Positions 1 to 11,935 of a stretch of DNA of 64,000 nt are shown one piece after another. Positions within the stretch are counted from its first letter, which is position 1. Every line of letters starts with the position of its first letter. Source of the stretch: Ligustrum vulgare (lineage: Eukaryota > Streptophyta > Magnoliopsida > Lamiales > Oleaceae). The notes beneath the pieces were generated by a model. The model did no database searches. It was not told the origin of the DNA and saw nothing but the letters and a program-made list of their open reading frames with translations. Where the stretch lies: NCBI GenBank assembly GCA_963555705.1, contig OY743174.1:26973608-27037607 (forward strand), given 5' to 3'. The translations under genes were made by a program, and so were the position numbers.

Positions 1-390
1 GGTTGACCCATTTTATTATGACTCATATAGGAATTAGTCTAATTTCCCTATTAAGTTTGGAATATTATATTTGTTCAAGAGAGCATATTTACTCGTATAT
101 GTTCTTCAAGCAATATTCTTATAATTTGAAATAAGAAGTAATTAATAATAACTTCATGTATAAAATTCCCAACTTCTTATTCCAAATAAAATCACTAACA
201 TTTAAATCATTTACAAGAGTTCTTTTAAACATCATATTCCCAATCAATAACACTTCATCTATTTTTCAATATCTAGTAATGAATTTGTCGGGAACTATAA
301 CTAGCCAACTACTACCTAGCGTGGATAAAAATTATAAATCCTCTCACAACAAACATCAAACATGTAAAATTAAAATAATCCTTGACTAAA
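1..390. other. AT-rich sequence, nothing recognised
   Basis: Two short reading frames lie here, but they have the composition of random AT-rich DNA and match no family I know. There is no repeat boundary until the start of the duplicated block at 391. Confidence 0.6.
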
Positions 391-1438
391 TCACTACTAC
401 TTTAAAAGTGTGGATAGGAGAGAATCTTTCCATTGACAAGTTTGCCCTCACACATTTTACTTTAAATCAAGAATACCCTTTCTTAATACTATTACATATA
501 TTTAGAGCCCATTTGGTAGTGAAAATTTTTTTACTTCAACTTTTCAAATTCAATCTCAACCATCTATTTTTAGTCAAGCCCACATTTTTAACTTTTCAAA
601 CTTTTTAAAATTACAAACTTTTTAAAATTACACATACATCAAAAAATAAAAATAAAAAACCACAAAAATCTAAATTTTACCCAACGGGATATTATTATAT
701 GTGTGTTTGGTATTGTTTAAAAAGATTTTTTTTGAAATGAATAATTTGGAGAATGGATGATTGAGATTTGTTTAAAAAGTAAAATATTGTGAACTTGACT
801 TAATAGATGATTGAAATTGAGTGCCGTAGAAAAAAAAAAGTTTAAAGAAAAACAAACAAGGACTATATCATCATATCACCGAGAAACAAAAGGTCACTCC
901 CGACTCCCACGATCATCACTACTCACTACTACTTTAAAAGTGTAGATAGGGGAGAATCTTTCCCTTAACAAGTTTTCCCTCACACATTTTACTCTAAATC
1001 AAGAATACTCTTTCTAAATACTATTGCATATATTTAGAGTCTGTTTGGTAGTGAAATTTTTTTTACCTAAACTTTTCAAATTCAATCTCAACCATCCATT
1101 TTTAGTCAAGCCCATATTTTTTTTTGTTTTCAAACTTTTTTAAATTACACATCCATCAAAAAAAAAAAAAAATCACAAAAATCAAAATTTTTCATATTAC
1201 CAAACATGATATTATTATGTGTGTGTTTTTTATTGTTTAAAAAGAATTTTTTTGAAATGAATAGTGATTTTTTGGAGAATGGATGGTTGAGATTTGTTTG
1301 AAAAGTAAAATATTGTGAACTTGATTTTTAATAGATGGTTGAAATTGAGTGCCGTAGAAAAAAAAGTTAAAAGGAAAATAAAAGGGCTATATCATCATAT
1401 CATCGAGAAACAAAAGGTCACTCTCAGCTCCCACGATC
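391..1438. repeat. 532-bp imperfect tandem duplication
   Basis: Copy 1 starts at 391 and copy 2 at 923, both with TCACTACTACTTTAAAAGTG. They remain alignable through the MITE-like block to the shared tail CTCCCACGATC near 912 and 1436. The copies differ by scattered substitutions and small A/T-tract indels, so the duplication is not recent. Confidence 0.85.
701..863. mobile_element. Tourist-like MITE copy (second copy about 1219-1387)
   Basis: The unit begins GTGTGTTTGG and ends CAAACAAGGAC, flanked by TAT on both sides. Its interior (GAATGGATG.TTGAGATTTG, then TTGAGTGCCGTAGAAA) matches the MITEs at 43406-43578 and, inverted, 52777-52953. The second copy came with the 532-bp duplication. Confidence 0.6.
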
Positions 1439-1925
1439 TCTCCCCATTTGAAAAACCACCGAGAACCCTAAGAGCCAAGTAAAAGTAATGAAATGAAAAA
1501 TCCCATTTGGACAATAATCCAAATGGAATTAATTCTCATCACAGGTATGTAGTTTGTACTTTTTTATTCTTTTTCTTTTTTAAAACCTATTATTCTTGAT
1601 CTTTGTTCCACCCCGATTTCGTCTGTTCACAGTGGAACAAATCGAAGCTGGAGCAACCTGAATCACTTTTTCTATGGCTTAGGTTAACATGTGCTACTTA
1701 TCAACCAATTTAAGAGTAAATTTCTCCACAATTGTCGTCGTTTACAAAATCTTTGATTTATTTTTCTTTTTCTTTTAAAAAAAAAAAAAAAAAACCTTTT
1801 GTAGCATGTTTTAGCTCGTATTCTTTAATTACCTCATTTGCCTTAAAATAGAGTATAGCTTCAACTTTAATATTCATATCATGTATTGTTTACGTGAGAC
1901 GTGCAACGCACGTGCTTACTACTAA

Positions 1926-2410
1926 TATGTAAAAGTTTAACCAACTTTAATCATAATAATAACGATGTAAAGGGGAATTTTAGTCACCACAATATAAAAA
2001 TACCGTTGGGACTATAATCTATTTGGATTTACACTTAAGATGTACTATTCCATTGCTACTCACTACACTTGACTCCGCATTAGTTTATCAATACCAATTA
2101 AATTAACTCCATAATATTAAGTAGAAAATCATTACTAGTAATTAATTCCTTTCATCCCCAGTTTACAGCTTCCTATGAGCAGTGAAACAATCTCTACGGC
2201 AATTAAATGAAAGATCGATTACTTCCCATCAAACAATCCGTTTTGCACAAGAAAATTCAAAGAATAAATTTCTCTTTCACAAACCCAATTCAAAGTTTTA
2301 CTTCCTTTAACGTCAACCTTCCAATAAATATTCATTAACTATATTCTAGTTTAATAACTCAAATTATATTAATAACCCTTAAAATTTTGAATTCAAGTAA
2401 AATATATATA
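1926..2410. other. Non-coding AT-rich spacer
   Basis: No reading frame, RNA gene or clear repeat is visible between the two Helitron-like blocks. Confidence 0.5.
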
Positions 2411-4162
2411 TCTATATACTATACTATATATAAATGGAGGATATTGGATTAGTGTGAATACAAAGTGGATTAGTGTGAATGCATTTATTGACACACACAC
2501 ACACAAAAACACTAAACAATAGTTAATATATATTAATAATTTTTAATTTTAATAATTGTGCAAAGATTATATGATATAATAATTTCTCGATTTTCAATGT
2601 TGTTCAATTGTCGTATATTTGATGAGTTAAGATTAAACACATATTTATAATTTATTGTGATTTTTGATCGAAAATTGAGAAAAAGTTAAATATGTGAGAC
2701 AAATGCAGAAATTATAATAAATATATTTATATCTTGAACAAGCATCAATATTAGTACTCATAATATTACATCTAACATGATATATAATTAAAAAAACTAC
2801 AGAATTTGCATTTATCATTCAATGAAGTTTTCGATAATTTGGATTATTTATGTTGTTTTTAATTTTTAATAATTTTTGTAATAAAAAATTATTTTTTTAT
2901 CTTTTGTATTTGTATTGATTATGTATAATCATTAAATTTTATGAATACTTATCTATATTGTGGATAAAAATTTCAATTCATCGCATTGGTGGAAATATAT
3001 ACTATACATAAAAGTAGGATAGTTTGGCAAAATTTAATTCTTAAATTCTTTATATTTTAGTATTATAGTAAATAATTAATATAATGTTATTGTTATTTGT
3101 ATATTTTGATTATAATTATTAATTATATTATTAACATTAATATTGAATGAGTTCAATCAATATTTTTAGTTATAAGAATTAAAATTATTATTTAATTATT
3201 GATATTTTTATTTATTTTTTGTTCTTAATATTATAAATCCTATGTGTAGCCATCAATAATTAAATTGTGTTTTAATTATTAATGGTCAAATCATTTGTTA
3301 TCTTTAATATTACAAATCATATTTTCTAAGTATATATTATATATATTATTATTAAATATTTTAATAAAATAAGCCTCGGTTCAGCAACCACTTCGAGGTA
3401 AAATGTGTGGTTAAAAAATAATTTTGAAAAAATATGTGATTAAAAAGTGGGTTGAAAAAATGTGCTACTTATAAATAATTTATAGAAAAAGTTATTGAAC
3501 GAAGGTTAATATTGAAGAGTTAATACTTTGAATTTTTTAGTTAATAATATTAATAGAATGATTAATATTTTTTAATCATTCTTAATTTTAATAAATTTTT
3601 AAAGATTATAGAGTATAATTTTCGGTATAATTTTGTAATCTCCAACTTTACTCGGTTGTCATATTATGATAATCGCGAGATTTTTAAAATTGTTATTTTG
3701 ACTATTTATTTTTTTAATTATTATGATTGATATCTTTAAATGAAAATTAAAAAGTACGTTAAATACAAGATACAAAAATAGAAGTTATGAGAAATATGCT
3801 AATACCTTTTACATGCATCAATAGTCGTGCACATAATATTAGATCAAATATGATATACCATTAAAAAATTACTAAATTTACATTTTCAATAAATTTATTA
3901 ATAATTCATAAATAAAAAAAATTGAAATCAATAATAATTTATTATTTAAATATATAAATTGACGTTTACTATTAAAACAATTTTTTGATAATTTGAATTA
4001 CTTATGTTATTTTTTAAATTCTAATAATTATTGTAATAGAGAATTCTTTTTTATACATTTATATATGTGTTGATTATGTATAAGCACTAAAATTTTGCAA
4101 ATATTTATTGAAATCGATATTGTGAATAACAACTTACGTGTATCATACGGGTGAAATACTAG
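2411..4162 (+). mobile_element. Two related Helitron-like elements in tandem
   Basis: The left end is A|TCTATATACTATACTATA. The right end is a degenerate hairpin (ACGTGTA-TCA-TACGGGT) followed by GAAATACTAG|T at 4162. An internal junction near 2998 repeats the start motif (TATACTATACATAAAAGTAGG) right after a degenerate copy of the end motif (GGTGGAAATA). The last 200 bp of each half align (GATTATGTATAA.CA.TAAA, then ATTGTGGATAA). This suggests two copies of one non-coding family, about 590 and 1160 bp, the second enlarged by a nested MITE. Confidence 0.5.
3373..3506. mobile_element. MITE with TAA target duplication
   Basis: Imperfect terminal inverted repeats (GCCTCGGTTCAGCAA on the left; TTATTGAACGAAGGT on the right) are flanked by TAA on both sides (3370-3372 and 3507-3509), as expected for PIF/Harbinger-related MITEs. 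It is nested in the second Helitron-like unit. Confidence 0.6.
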
Positions 4163-4756
4163 TTTCTATAAAACCAAAAATATAATTTAACATCTTGTTT
4201 TTTTACAAACCTAAATTAAAGGGAAACAATTAAGAAGTCAAGATTGAAAAATCGTCCCCTTCCTTTTCTCTCTTTTTCTTCATTTTTCTTCTTTCCATTT
4301 CCTTGATTTTTCTTTCCTTTGATTCTCGGTTTTCTTCTTTGTTCCCAGCCTTAATGTCGGCCTTTCTGTTAATGTCTATCCATTTTGTCCCAAATTAGAG
4401 ACAATAGGATTAAATGGTGGAGAAGAAATTACCTTTTGCAACATAAGTCCCTCAGTTACCATTGCATAAGAAATTACCTTTTGCAACATAAGTCCCTCAG
4501 TTACCATTGCATATAACCTTTAAGTCACTGACTCATCAAAACTGTAAATTAAATTCCCATGTTTCTATTTTAATTTATATAATTAATCCATCGAGCACTT
4601 TTAAGTATAAAATAAACCCAAAGAAAATCTCTTGTTCAATTTAAGTACCTAATAGACATTGACTAGTAAATCTTTAAACATAGAAGAAAAATCAAAGTGG
4701 GTCCATTAAATATGAATAATTTAATATAATAATATGACGAATTTTTGGGTCGTTAC
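4163..4756. other. Spacer with pyrimidine-rich tract
   Basis: Non-coding. It includes a C/T-rich stretch at about 4255-4345 and the 45-bp duplication. The segment ends in TTTTTGGGTCGTTACA (to 4756), which looks like the terminus of a minus-strand LTR of the TGTAACGACCC type. The rest of that element could not be traced. Confidence 0.35.
4424..4513. repeat. Exact 45-bp tandem duplication
   Basis: Two adjacent identical copies, 4424-4468 and 4469-4513, start AGAAATTACC and end CCATTGCATA. I see no difference between them, so this is recent replication slippage or an assembly artefact. Confidence 0.95.
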
Positions 4757-5629
4757 AGCCTCAACACTTTGAACTTAACTTATTGTTAATTATTCAATTA
4801 TTGACATCTCTTGGTACTTAACTTGATTCAATCATTTAACAAGAGATTATATTCTTGAAAAACTTTGTTTGATTGCATTGAACTTTTCATTATCATTTAC
4901 ATCAAAGTTTTTCTCCAACGCTCGATCTTAATTCATTGCTATGTATTGAAATGTTAGTACATCATTTGTCTCCTGAGACTTAATTTTAGTACATCATTTG
5001 TCTAGAGATTTATTTCAATTGTAATTCAATTCATTCATTATATTTGGTGGCTTCGAGAGCCTTGTGAAAACTCGATTGTTGTTAAGGATAAGTGCTCCTT
5101 ATTGTGAGTCACTTAAGGATAAGTACTCCTTATTATAAGTCACTTAAGAATATGTACTCCTTATTGTAATGTACCTAAGGATAAGTGCTCCTTGTTATAA
5201 GTTACTTAAGGATAGTCTGTCCTTATTGTAAGCCACCTAAGGATTTGATACTCATTGTTGTAAGTTACCATTATATTGGATTTGGTCTTGCTCATGATGG
5301 AGAGTTTGGTAACAGAGGACGTAGATCAAGTTGTTTAATTGAACCTCCTTAAATATCGTTTGCATCTTCTTATCCCTTTTACTTACTTATATTACACTTA
5401 CTCTATTCTATTAATCTATATTGTGTAATACTATCTCTAAGTATTATACTTGCTTTTCAATTAAGTTTGCATCTTTATAGCACTCTACATTGATAGTTAA
5501 GTTACTTTGCACCTCTACAACACTAAGTGTTTAAACTTGTACCTATTGATTTTAAGCTTGAGATTATTTATCAAAAAAATTTTATAAACCAATTCACCTC
5601 CCTCTTGGTTAGTTACTCATAGGCTAACA
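4757..5629 (+). mobile_element. Degenerate copia-type LTR remnant
   Basis: The segment contains a six-copy 31-bp array, then GAGGACGTAGATCAAG followed by AAATATCGTTTGCATC, then AACCAATTCACCTCCCTC and a terminal CTAACA. From memory, this order resembles the R-U5 and 3' end of copia LTRs of the SIRE/Tork kind. No PBS or coding sequence follows, so it is a solo or truncated LTR. The left boundary is uncertain. Confidence 0.45.
5082..5268. repeat. 31-bp minisatellite, six copies
   Basis: Units start at 5082, 5113, 5144, 5175, 5206 and 5237, each near the pattern TTAAGGATAAGTGCTCCTTA plus TTGTAAGTCAC. The spacing is exactly 31 bp throughout with scattered substitutions. The unit contains a weak inverted repeat (AAGGA/TCCTT). 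Confidence 0.9.
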
Positions 5630-6130
5630 TTTGTATTCTTATTTCCATACTAACAACCTATTTTTCTGTTCATGTGCCAATATATGTGCAGTAATCAAGT
5701 TGACCAAGTGCTGAATAAATAATTTTACATGCAGCCATGCGGTCTCATGCCTACATGAGGTGCGGCATCGCAGTTGTTCGTGTAGTGCAATTTTCATCTC
5801 TTCAGTCCGTTTAAGTTAGTCCTCTTTCTTTATTTGCACGAGAGGTCCTCCATCTTTCAATTAGCGCATTCTGGTCCCCCATACTTCTGATTTCTTATGA
5901 TTAACTCCATTTTGACCTCAATTGACTTTCTCAACTTCTTGTGTGCAGAATTTAAGCTCAATTTTTCGTCTTTTATCCTTTAATTAACCTCAAATGCTTC
6001 ATTCTCTATCTTTTGGGATTTTTTGAAATGCAAACAAATAAACACAAATTAAGTAATATTTATTCTAAAACGACAATATAATATCTTAATTTTAGCGTAT
6101 AAATAAGTGTATAAAATGCACTTTTCAACA
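5630..6130 (-). mobile_element. 3' LTR fragment of a minus-strand gypsy element
   Basis: On the minus strand the LTR opens at 6130 with TGTTGAAAAGTGCATTTTAT, immediately after a purine tract, and runs left through blocks of the kind GGACC/AATTG/GAGGACC typical of long gypsy LTRs. It carries a GACCGCATGG motif near 5733. Its 3' end has been lost or overlapped by the neighbouring LTR remnant. Confidence 0.55.
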
Positions 6131-6669
6131 CCCCCAAACTTAAATATCACATTGTCCTCAATTTTTCAAAAAATGCATTAACTAATAAAAACACAAAAAG
6201 CATAATGTACTCCCCTAAGGTATAGCTTGGAGTTGGTGAAGATTATTTATAATTTTGATTTGGAGACATGCATGCCCAAGGTTCCTTAAGTATACTCACG
6301 TTCCAAAGTCAGTCCTAGAAAGACAAAAGTGAATTCTTGGCATTAGGCATGTATTGAATGAAGATGCTAAAATAGTTTAAACACTTAAAAAAAAAAAACA
6401 TCATTTTATACTAATGCAATAGAGTTGAATAAATAAAAGGGAATATAATTATGTTACCTCCCAACAAGCGTTTGTTTATATTGACTTTGATGTTTTTGCT
6501 ATTCTTGATCTGGATTATTAAGTGGTAGGATTGTCTTTTCATTGGACTAATCTCCTCTCCTATAATCCTTCAATTGATGCTCATTTATCTTCAACCTTTG
6601 CAAGTGATCTTGAGATACAATCTCCATTGTGCCATAGGGATGGTTGGCCTTGACCAGTTTAATACTACC
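6131..6669 (-). pseudogene. Ty3/gypsy (Tat/Athila-type) integrase C-terminus, spacer and PPT
   Basis: Read leftward from 6669 on the minus strand, the sequence gives LVKANHPYGTMEIVSQDHL, then QRLKINEHQLKDY. This looks like the C-terminal end of gypsy integrases of the Tat/Athila kind (pattern: PYG..EI, then FKVNGHRLK.Y). After the stop comes AAACAAACGCTTGTTGGGAGG, close to the AAACAAAGCGCTTNNTGGGAGG string I recall after integrase in this group. The polypurine tract TTTAAGTTTGGGGG lies at about 6131-6145, directly before the LTR at 6130. Only the tail of the polyprotein remains; the solo LTR at 6670 cuts it off upstream. Confidence 0.6.
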
Positions 6670-8276
6670 TGATAAGTGTGCTTTTCACACTTATTTAGTT
6701 CCTAAATTAGCACTTTGATTGACAAAATGAGCAAAATTCTACTTATAAATTGTGTTTATCTTGTATATTTAGGTACAACCTCAATTGGAGTGAAAATGGA
6801 CAAGATTGAAGAGGAATTGAGCTAAAAGAAGAACAAATTTGATGTCCAGTGACCAAATTGATAGAAATCAAAAGTTTGGGGACTAAATTGCAACATCTCA
6901 AAAGGTTGGCCGATCCACTTTGCAAATATTTCAGGGTCAAAATTACAAAATGAAAGAGAATACGTCAAAAGGGAGTGGAAATTGATTGAAAGCATAAAAA
7001 ATGTGAAGTTGGGGACCAAAGTGCACAAGTGCCTCAAGTTGAGGACTTGGGCTGCAAAATCAAAGTTGAGGGACTTGACATGTAAATATCTAAGGGACTT
7101 GGCAACAAAAATTGAAAATCAGATTTTGGATAATTGACAAAGAATTTTGGCCCTTAAATTGAGAGAAAAATAGAGTTTGGATTCATTTTCACTCACCTAC
7201 CAAAATGCAAGGACCAAAGCTGCAATTTCCTAGGTTTAATGTTAAAAATCTGATTTTGAACCAGCTGGACGGATTCTTCTTCTTCCTTCTGCCGAGAGTG
7301 CTTTTGCCGATTTTTTCTTCTTCTTTTCTTTTGTTTTTTTTTTTTTTTCGTTCCTTTTTCTTTTTTTTTTCTTTTCTTTTAACTACTTGATAATTTTTAG
7401 GAGAACAAATCAAGAACACAAGGAGAATATATTGAAGGTGGAGAAATATTTGGGAAGATCATAGTCAAGCTTCAAAAATGGTTTTATCCATAACTCTGTA
7501 TTTTATCATTTATTTTGCCACATTTGTGATGTATTGTCATAAATATTTTCCTTTATATCATTCATACAACATGGGCTAATTGATTGTGTTGGGATTTATG
7601 GTAGTAATTTAACCTAGCTTGGATTAATTTTAATATTTTCTATTTGATTATTAAATGCTTATTTCATGTAAGTTTGTTATTGAGATTATTCCATGTGTTT
7701 GATTGATCACCAAATTTGTGATTTGTGAAGTGTATGATGATCGAGAGATATTGTGCATTTTAGACCAAATAACAAATGCCCTAGGTATTAATTTAGGAGA
7801 TAGAGATATACTACTATCCCTAGGTGATTCATTGAGCTATTTTCACAAAGAATTAATGCAATTGATTGAATTTTAATTGACATAGAGATATAGTAGGTTA
7901 AACCAATTAATTAGGGTTAATTTCACTCGAGAGAGGTAATTAGCTAAGCTTGGAAAATCGGGTCTGATATTGTAAATGAGTAATTTGTTAATTTGCATGT
8001 TAAGAAATTAATTAGGCGACGGTTAAATGAAACCATGAATCCCAACCACGTTTTCCTCAAAGATTTTCAAGTATTTTTTATATTTCCATCTTTAGTAGAT
8101 TTTTAGTTATTTTCTAAAATCCATCTTTAATTGTGTGTTTTATTTGTTAAGATTAAATTAATTAGAGTATAATAGAGTATACATTCCTCATGGAATCGAC
8201 AACCCGAACTCAAAAAATTCACTTTATTACTTGTACGCGACCCGTGCGCTTGTGGTACATACTATTTTAGCGAACA
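6670..8276 (+). mobile_element. Solo gypsy-type LTR (family 1)
   Basis: The LTR starts TGATAAGTGTGCTTTTCACAC and ends TTAGCGAACA, flanked by CTACC (6665-6669) and CTATC (8277-8281), a 5-bp target duplication with one mismatch. It is homologous along its length to the solo LTR at 45758-47428: same start, the CTTATAAATTGTGTTTATCTTG block, the GGGCTA.TTG block and the CTCA/TGG.ATCGACAA end. There is no internal region, so it is read as a solo LTR. A long C/T tract (about 7275-7380) creates spurious frames on both strands. Confidence 0.8.
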
Positions 8277-9144
8277 CTATCTCAACTTTGCTTGGATCCA
8301 CTTTTGTCCCTCGGGATGTGACATCATCTCCAAGTAATACTACTTGATCTAACCAAAACTCATATTTCTTGAACTTAGCATAGAGCTTCTCCTTCAAGAC
8401 TCCTAATACAATCCTTAGTTTTTCTTCGTGTTCTTCATGACTCTTGAGTAGACCAAAATATCATCGATGAACACGATGAAAAACTTATTGAGGAACTCGT
8501 GGAAGATACAATTCATCAAATCCACAAAGACTCCAAGAGCGTTAGTTAAGCAAAATGGCATAACTAAGAACTCGTAGTGGCCATACCGTATTCTAAAAGT
8601 TGTCTTTGGGATGTCGCTAGCTTTGACTTCCAATTGATGGTAACAAGATCTCAAGTCAATCTTGGAAAATACTACTACACCTTGAAGTTGGTCAAACAAG
8701 TCCTCAATATTGAGGAGAGGATATTTGTTCTTGTTAGTGAATCTGTTCAATTCTCTGTAGTCGATGCACATTCTCATTGAACCATCTTTTTCTTAACAAA
8801 TAGTACAGGAGCACCCCCAAGGTGACACAATGGGTTTTATGAAACCCATATCGAAGAGTTTCTCTAGTTGCGCCTTCAATGATTATTTCTGGGGTGCCAT
8901 TCTATAAAAAGCCTTAGAAATGGGTGCAGACTCGAGAACTAGGTATATGGAGAACTCTACTTCCCGCTCTGGGGATATTCCAAGTAAATCTTTTGGGAAT
9001 ACTTCTGAAAAGTCTTTGACTATGTTGACATCACCGACTATCAAACCCTTTCTCTTGGGCTACTACTGACATCAAAAATCCCGTACCATCACCCAATCAC
9101 AAGAACTATCGGATCTTTAAGGTAGAAATAATTTAAGGTAGTGG
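8277..9144 (-). pseudogene. Chromovirus (Tekay/Del-like) reverse transcriptase fragment
   Basis: Ty3/gypsy polyprotein fragment on the minus strand. From about 9000 it reads SPEREVEFSIYL, ISKAFYRMAP and FIKPIVSPWG. After an in-frame stop follows the RT core at 8777-8415 with [47 protein letters not shown] and the catalytic block [12 protein letters not shown] (IDD intact). It continues as LGDDV..GTKVDPSKVEIV to the solo LTR at 8276. RT/RNase H palm order and motifs are those of chromoviruses. It is dead: stops, frameshifts and insertions on both sides. Confidence 0.85.
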
Positions 9145-10691
9145 TGGTAGAGCCCATTTTACATGTACATCTCATACATTTTAGGCAGTAATTTTGGAGT
9201 AATTTGGATAATTATCTACTTATTTGTGTATATTTTGTATCTTTATAGGTTGACTACTCAACTTCATAGAGAGAATTACAAGAGAACACAAAATGAGTGC
9301 TAAATTGGAGATTTTGGAGGAAAAATAGTTAAAACATACAAGCTAGGAATTTTAGGGACCAAGCTGTTACTTTTTAAAAGTTCAGAACCAGGCATGCAAT
9401 TAAAAGAGGGACCAAAATGTATATTTCCAGAAGTTGAAGGACCTCAAGTGCAATGTTTGAAGGATCTATTTGAAAGAAATCTAAAAATTTGGGGACGAAA
9501 GTGAGCTGTCCAGATAGTTGGAGAAACTAGATGTAAATAAAATGGGCAAAGTCTACACCAAGTGAACCACACGGTCTCTCCAACACGCATCTGCAACTCC
9601 TCACTTGAAAGGGTTAGAACTTTTGAAGTTAGCTCACTAGAGAACTGTGAGGTTGTGGGCATTAAAGCCACACGGATTTAATTTCCAAAGTATTTTAAGG
9701 GTTGCTCAGGTCGACCCTTTTATTTTAAGCTCTTGCCACTTTTCCATTTTATTATCTCTATCTTCTCTTCTATTTTCAAGTTTTAGTTAGGTTTTATTTA
9801 GTTTTCGTAATTTTGGTGGTTAAATCATTGATTGAAGAAGGAAAAACCTACAACAAGGTGGAAGAATATTGAAATTTGAAGTCAAGATTCTTGTTGGAGG
9901 AAAGGTTTTATTGTTTAATCTTCATTTCCTTGTGTATTTTGACCTATTATTGAAATGATATATTTAAACTTTTAGTTTTGTTGTAATTTCATTATGGGCT
10001 AACTTATATTGTGTTGGTATTATTGAGGAAACTTGACCTAACTTAATTGATTTTAATGCTTATATTGAGAATTTGAGTTATTTATTATCTTGTGAATTTA
10101 TTGTTGTATTTATTGTCTTGCATTTATTTTGGCCAAATTAATGCTTAAGTTTTGTGGAATGTGTAATTGTTGAGAGATAGTTGTATATTCTAGACCAATA
10201 TATTATTTGCTTTAGGTTCTTGTTAAGGATAGAGATATACTTTAAACCCTAGATGACCCATTGAGTTATTTTAATTTTTCATTAATATTAATGAAATTGG
10301 TTGGATTTTAATTAATTGACATAGATATAATAGGTTAATCTAACTAATTCAGAGAGCAAAATTGGGCCTAACATATTTAATGAATAACCTATTAATTTGT
10401 TTGTTGAGAAATCAATTAGGCGAAGGCCAAGTGGAATTAAGAATCCCAACTCTCTTTTATCATCAATCCATCAACTATTTTCTACTTATTTATCTAATCT
10501 ATTGTGGTTTTAATTTTAAGTTCTATAACATTTCCAAACTCAAACTATATTATGTGTGTTTATTGTTGGAATTGATTACACTAGAGTGCAAATAGAATAG
10601 ACAATCATTGTGGGATTAGTAATCCAGATTCATTATTCCACTATTACTTGTATGCGATATGTGCACTTGCAGTGTATATTTATAGTGCACA
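9145..10691 (+). mobile_element. Gypsy-type LTR (family 2), probably solo
   Basis: It begins TGGTAGAGCCCATTTTACATG and ends near TATAGTGCACA. The end carries the shared signature of long gypsy LTRs (CATTGTGGGATTAGTAATCC, ATTACTTGTATGCGA, GTGCACTTGCAG). It lies between the protease and RT of one minus-strand chromovirus, so it inserted into that element. Flanks AGTGG/GTGGT on the left and GTTGT on the right do not give a clean target duplication, so the boundaries are accurate only to a few bases. Confidence 0.65.
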
Positions 10692-11935
10692 GTTGTCTCA
10701 TTTTTGTTACTAATATTTGAAGTTCCTTCTCGCCTAGCATCTGGAAGACTATTCCCTTTAGAAACAATGAATGGTGGCATGATTTTTCGATAACCAGTCC
10801 ATCCCTAGAATTACGTCGAACTCATGCATGCCTAACACATACATTTTCATTCCCAAGTGCCTACCATCAATTTCTATTCTAGTGATCTTAACTGTATGAA
10901 TCGTATTTAACATATCTCCAAATGGAATGCATACCTCTAACAGAAGTAATACATGTTATACATTCATGCCTAGTCTACGCACATACTTAAAAGATATGAA
11001 TGAATGCGTAACACCAGAATATACTAGTATATAAGTAGGAAATCTAGACATAATGATGTTACCTACCAAGATGTTTTGATTGTTGTCCTCCTCATGTCTT
11101 GTCAAAGCATAGATCATTGCATTCTCTTGCTTCTGTTGATTGTTACCATATTTTTGCCGCAAGTTTCCTTGTTGTTGGTTCTTTGGAAAGTACTTAGAAA
11201 TGTGTCCTTGTATACCACATCAAAAACACAATTCGTTCCAACGAGGCACTATCCCAAATGATGTTTCTAACATTTTTTACAAAGCGGAAAAGTCCTTCGT
11301 GATCGTTAGAGTCGGGCCGCCTTTATTCTTCTTTGAAAAGTGGTGCTTCTCTTTCCATTTGTTGTCATCCCACTTATGCTTCTCAGATGGTCCATATTGT
11401 TGCTGTTTATAATGACTATCGGAATTCTCCTTGAAATTGGCTATTTGAGATTTAGCTACCACTTTATGGTATGTAGGCAATTCAAACGTCACCATAGCTA
11501 TCTGAGATCATCTTACAAGCCTTGCTTGAAATGCCTTGCCCATTTGGTCTCAGTGTTGACTAGTTCTAGGGCATAGTGCGACAATTCATCAAATCTTCTT
11601 TCATAGTTTGTCAGGGTCATTGTACCCTATTTCAACATCAAGAACTCTTCCTCTTTCTGACTTCGAATGCTTGGTGGGTAGAACTTGGTTCCTATGTAAC
11701 CAAGTAAAATGGTTGTACCTCTCAATCCGGCTTGTTCTACCTTGTCCACTCACTATATATAAGGAAAGGAAATGAGTATAATCACTTTTATTTCTAGAGT
11801 AGAAGTTTTCAAAAGCTTCAAAAATAATTTTTTCTACGATAACATTGAATTTGGGTGGGTGTTTTCTTGATATAGGATTTTGTTGAAGATTATTCATGAA
11901 GTTTGAGAGAAGTTGTTTTCTCATATTACTATTAT
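10692..11935 (-). pseudogene. Chromovirus gag and protease fragment
   Basis: Minus-strand remains of the element whose RT lies at 8277-9144. From right to left: a gag piece (11924-11601), a basic stretch (11495-11277), a broken CCHC knuckle (CGIQGHISKYFPK, last Cys missing), then NAMIYALTRHEED and the aspartic protease YSGVTHSFISFKYVRRLG (11162-10956). The catalytic Asp of the usual DSG triad is Tyr here. Past the protease come WLSKNHATIHC and FQMLGEKELQIL, as in chromovirus protease-RT linkers, until the LTR at 10691. Several stops and frameshifts show it is inactive. Confidence 0.8.

Larger units (their letters stand above)
391..1925 (+). mobile_element. Helitron-like non-autonomous element (candidate)
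   Basis: The left end reads A|TCACTACTACTTTAAAAG. The right end has a perfect short hairpin (ACGTGC-AAC-GCACGT, about 1899-1913), then about 8 nt, then CTAA followed by T near 1922-1925. A 5' TC, a 3' hairpin and CTRR inserted between A and T is the usual Helitron plan. The body is non-coding and contains a 532-bp duplication with nested MITE-like units, so the left end occurs twice (391 and 923). No Rep/helicase is present. The termini are short, so the boundaries are inferred. Confidence 0.4.

Noticed and set aside
7189..7419. Lys-rich frame on the minus strand and a Phe-rich frame on the plus strand
   Set aside because: Both come from a C/T-rich tract inside the solo LTR at 6670-8276. The peptides are low complexity and absent from the sister LTR.
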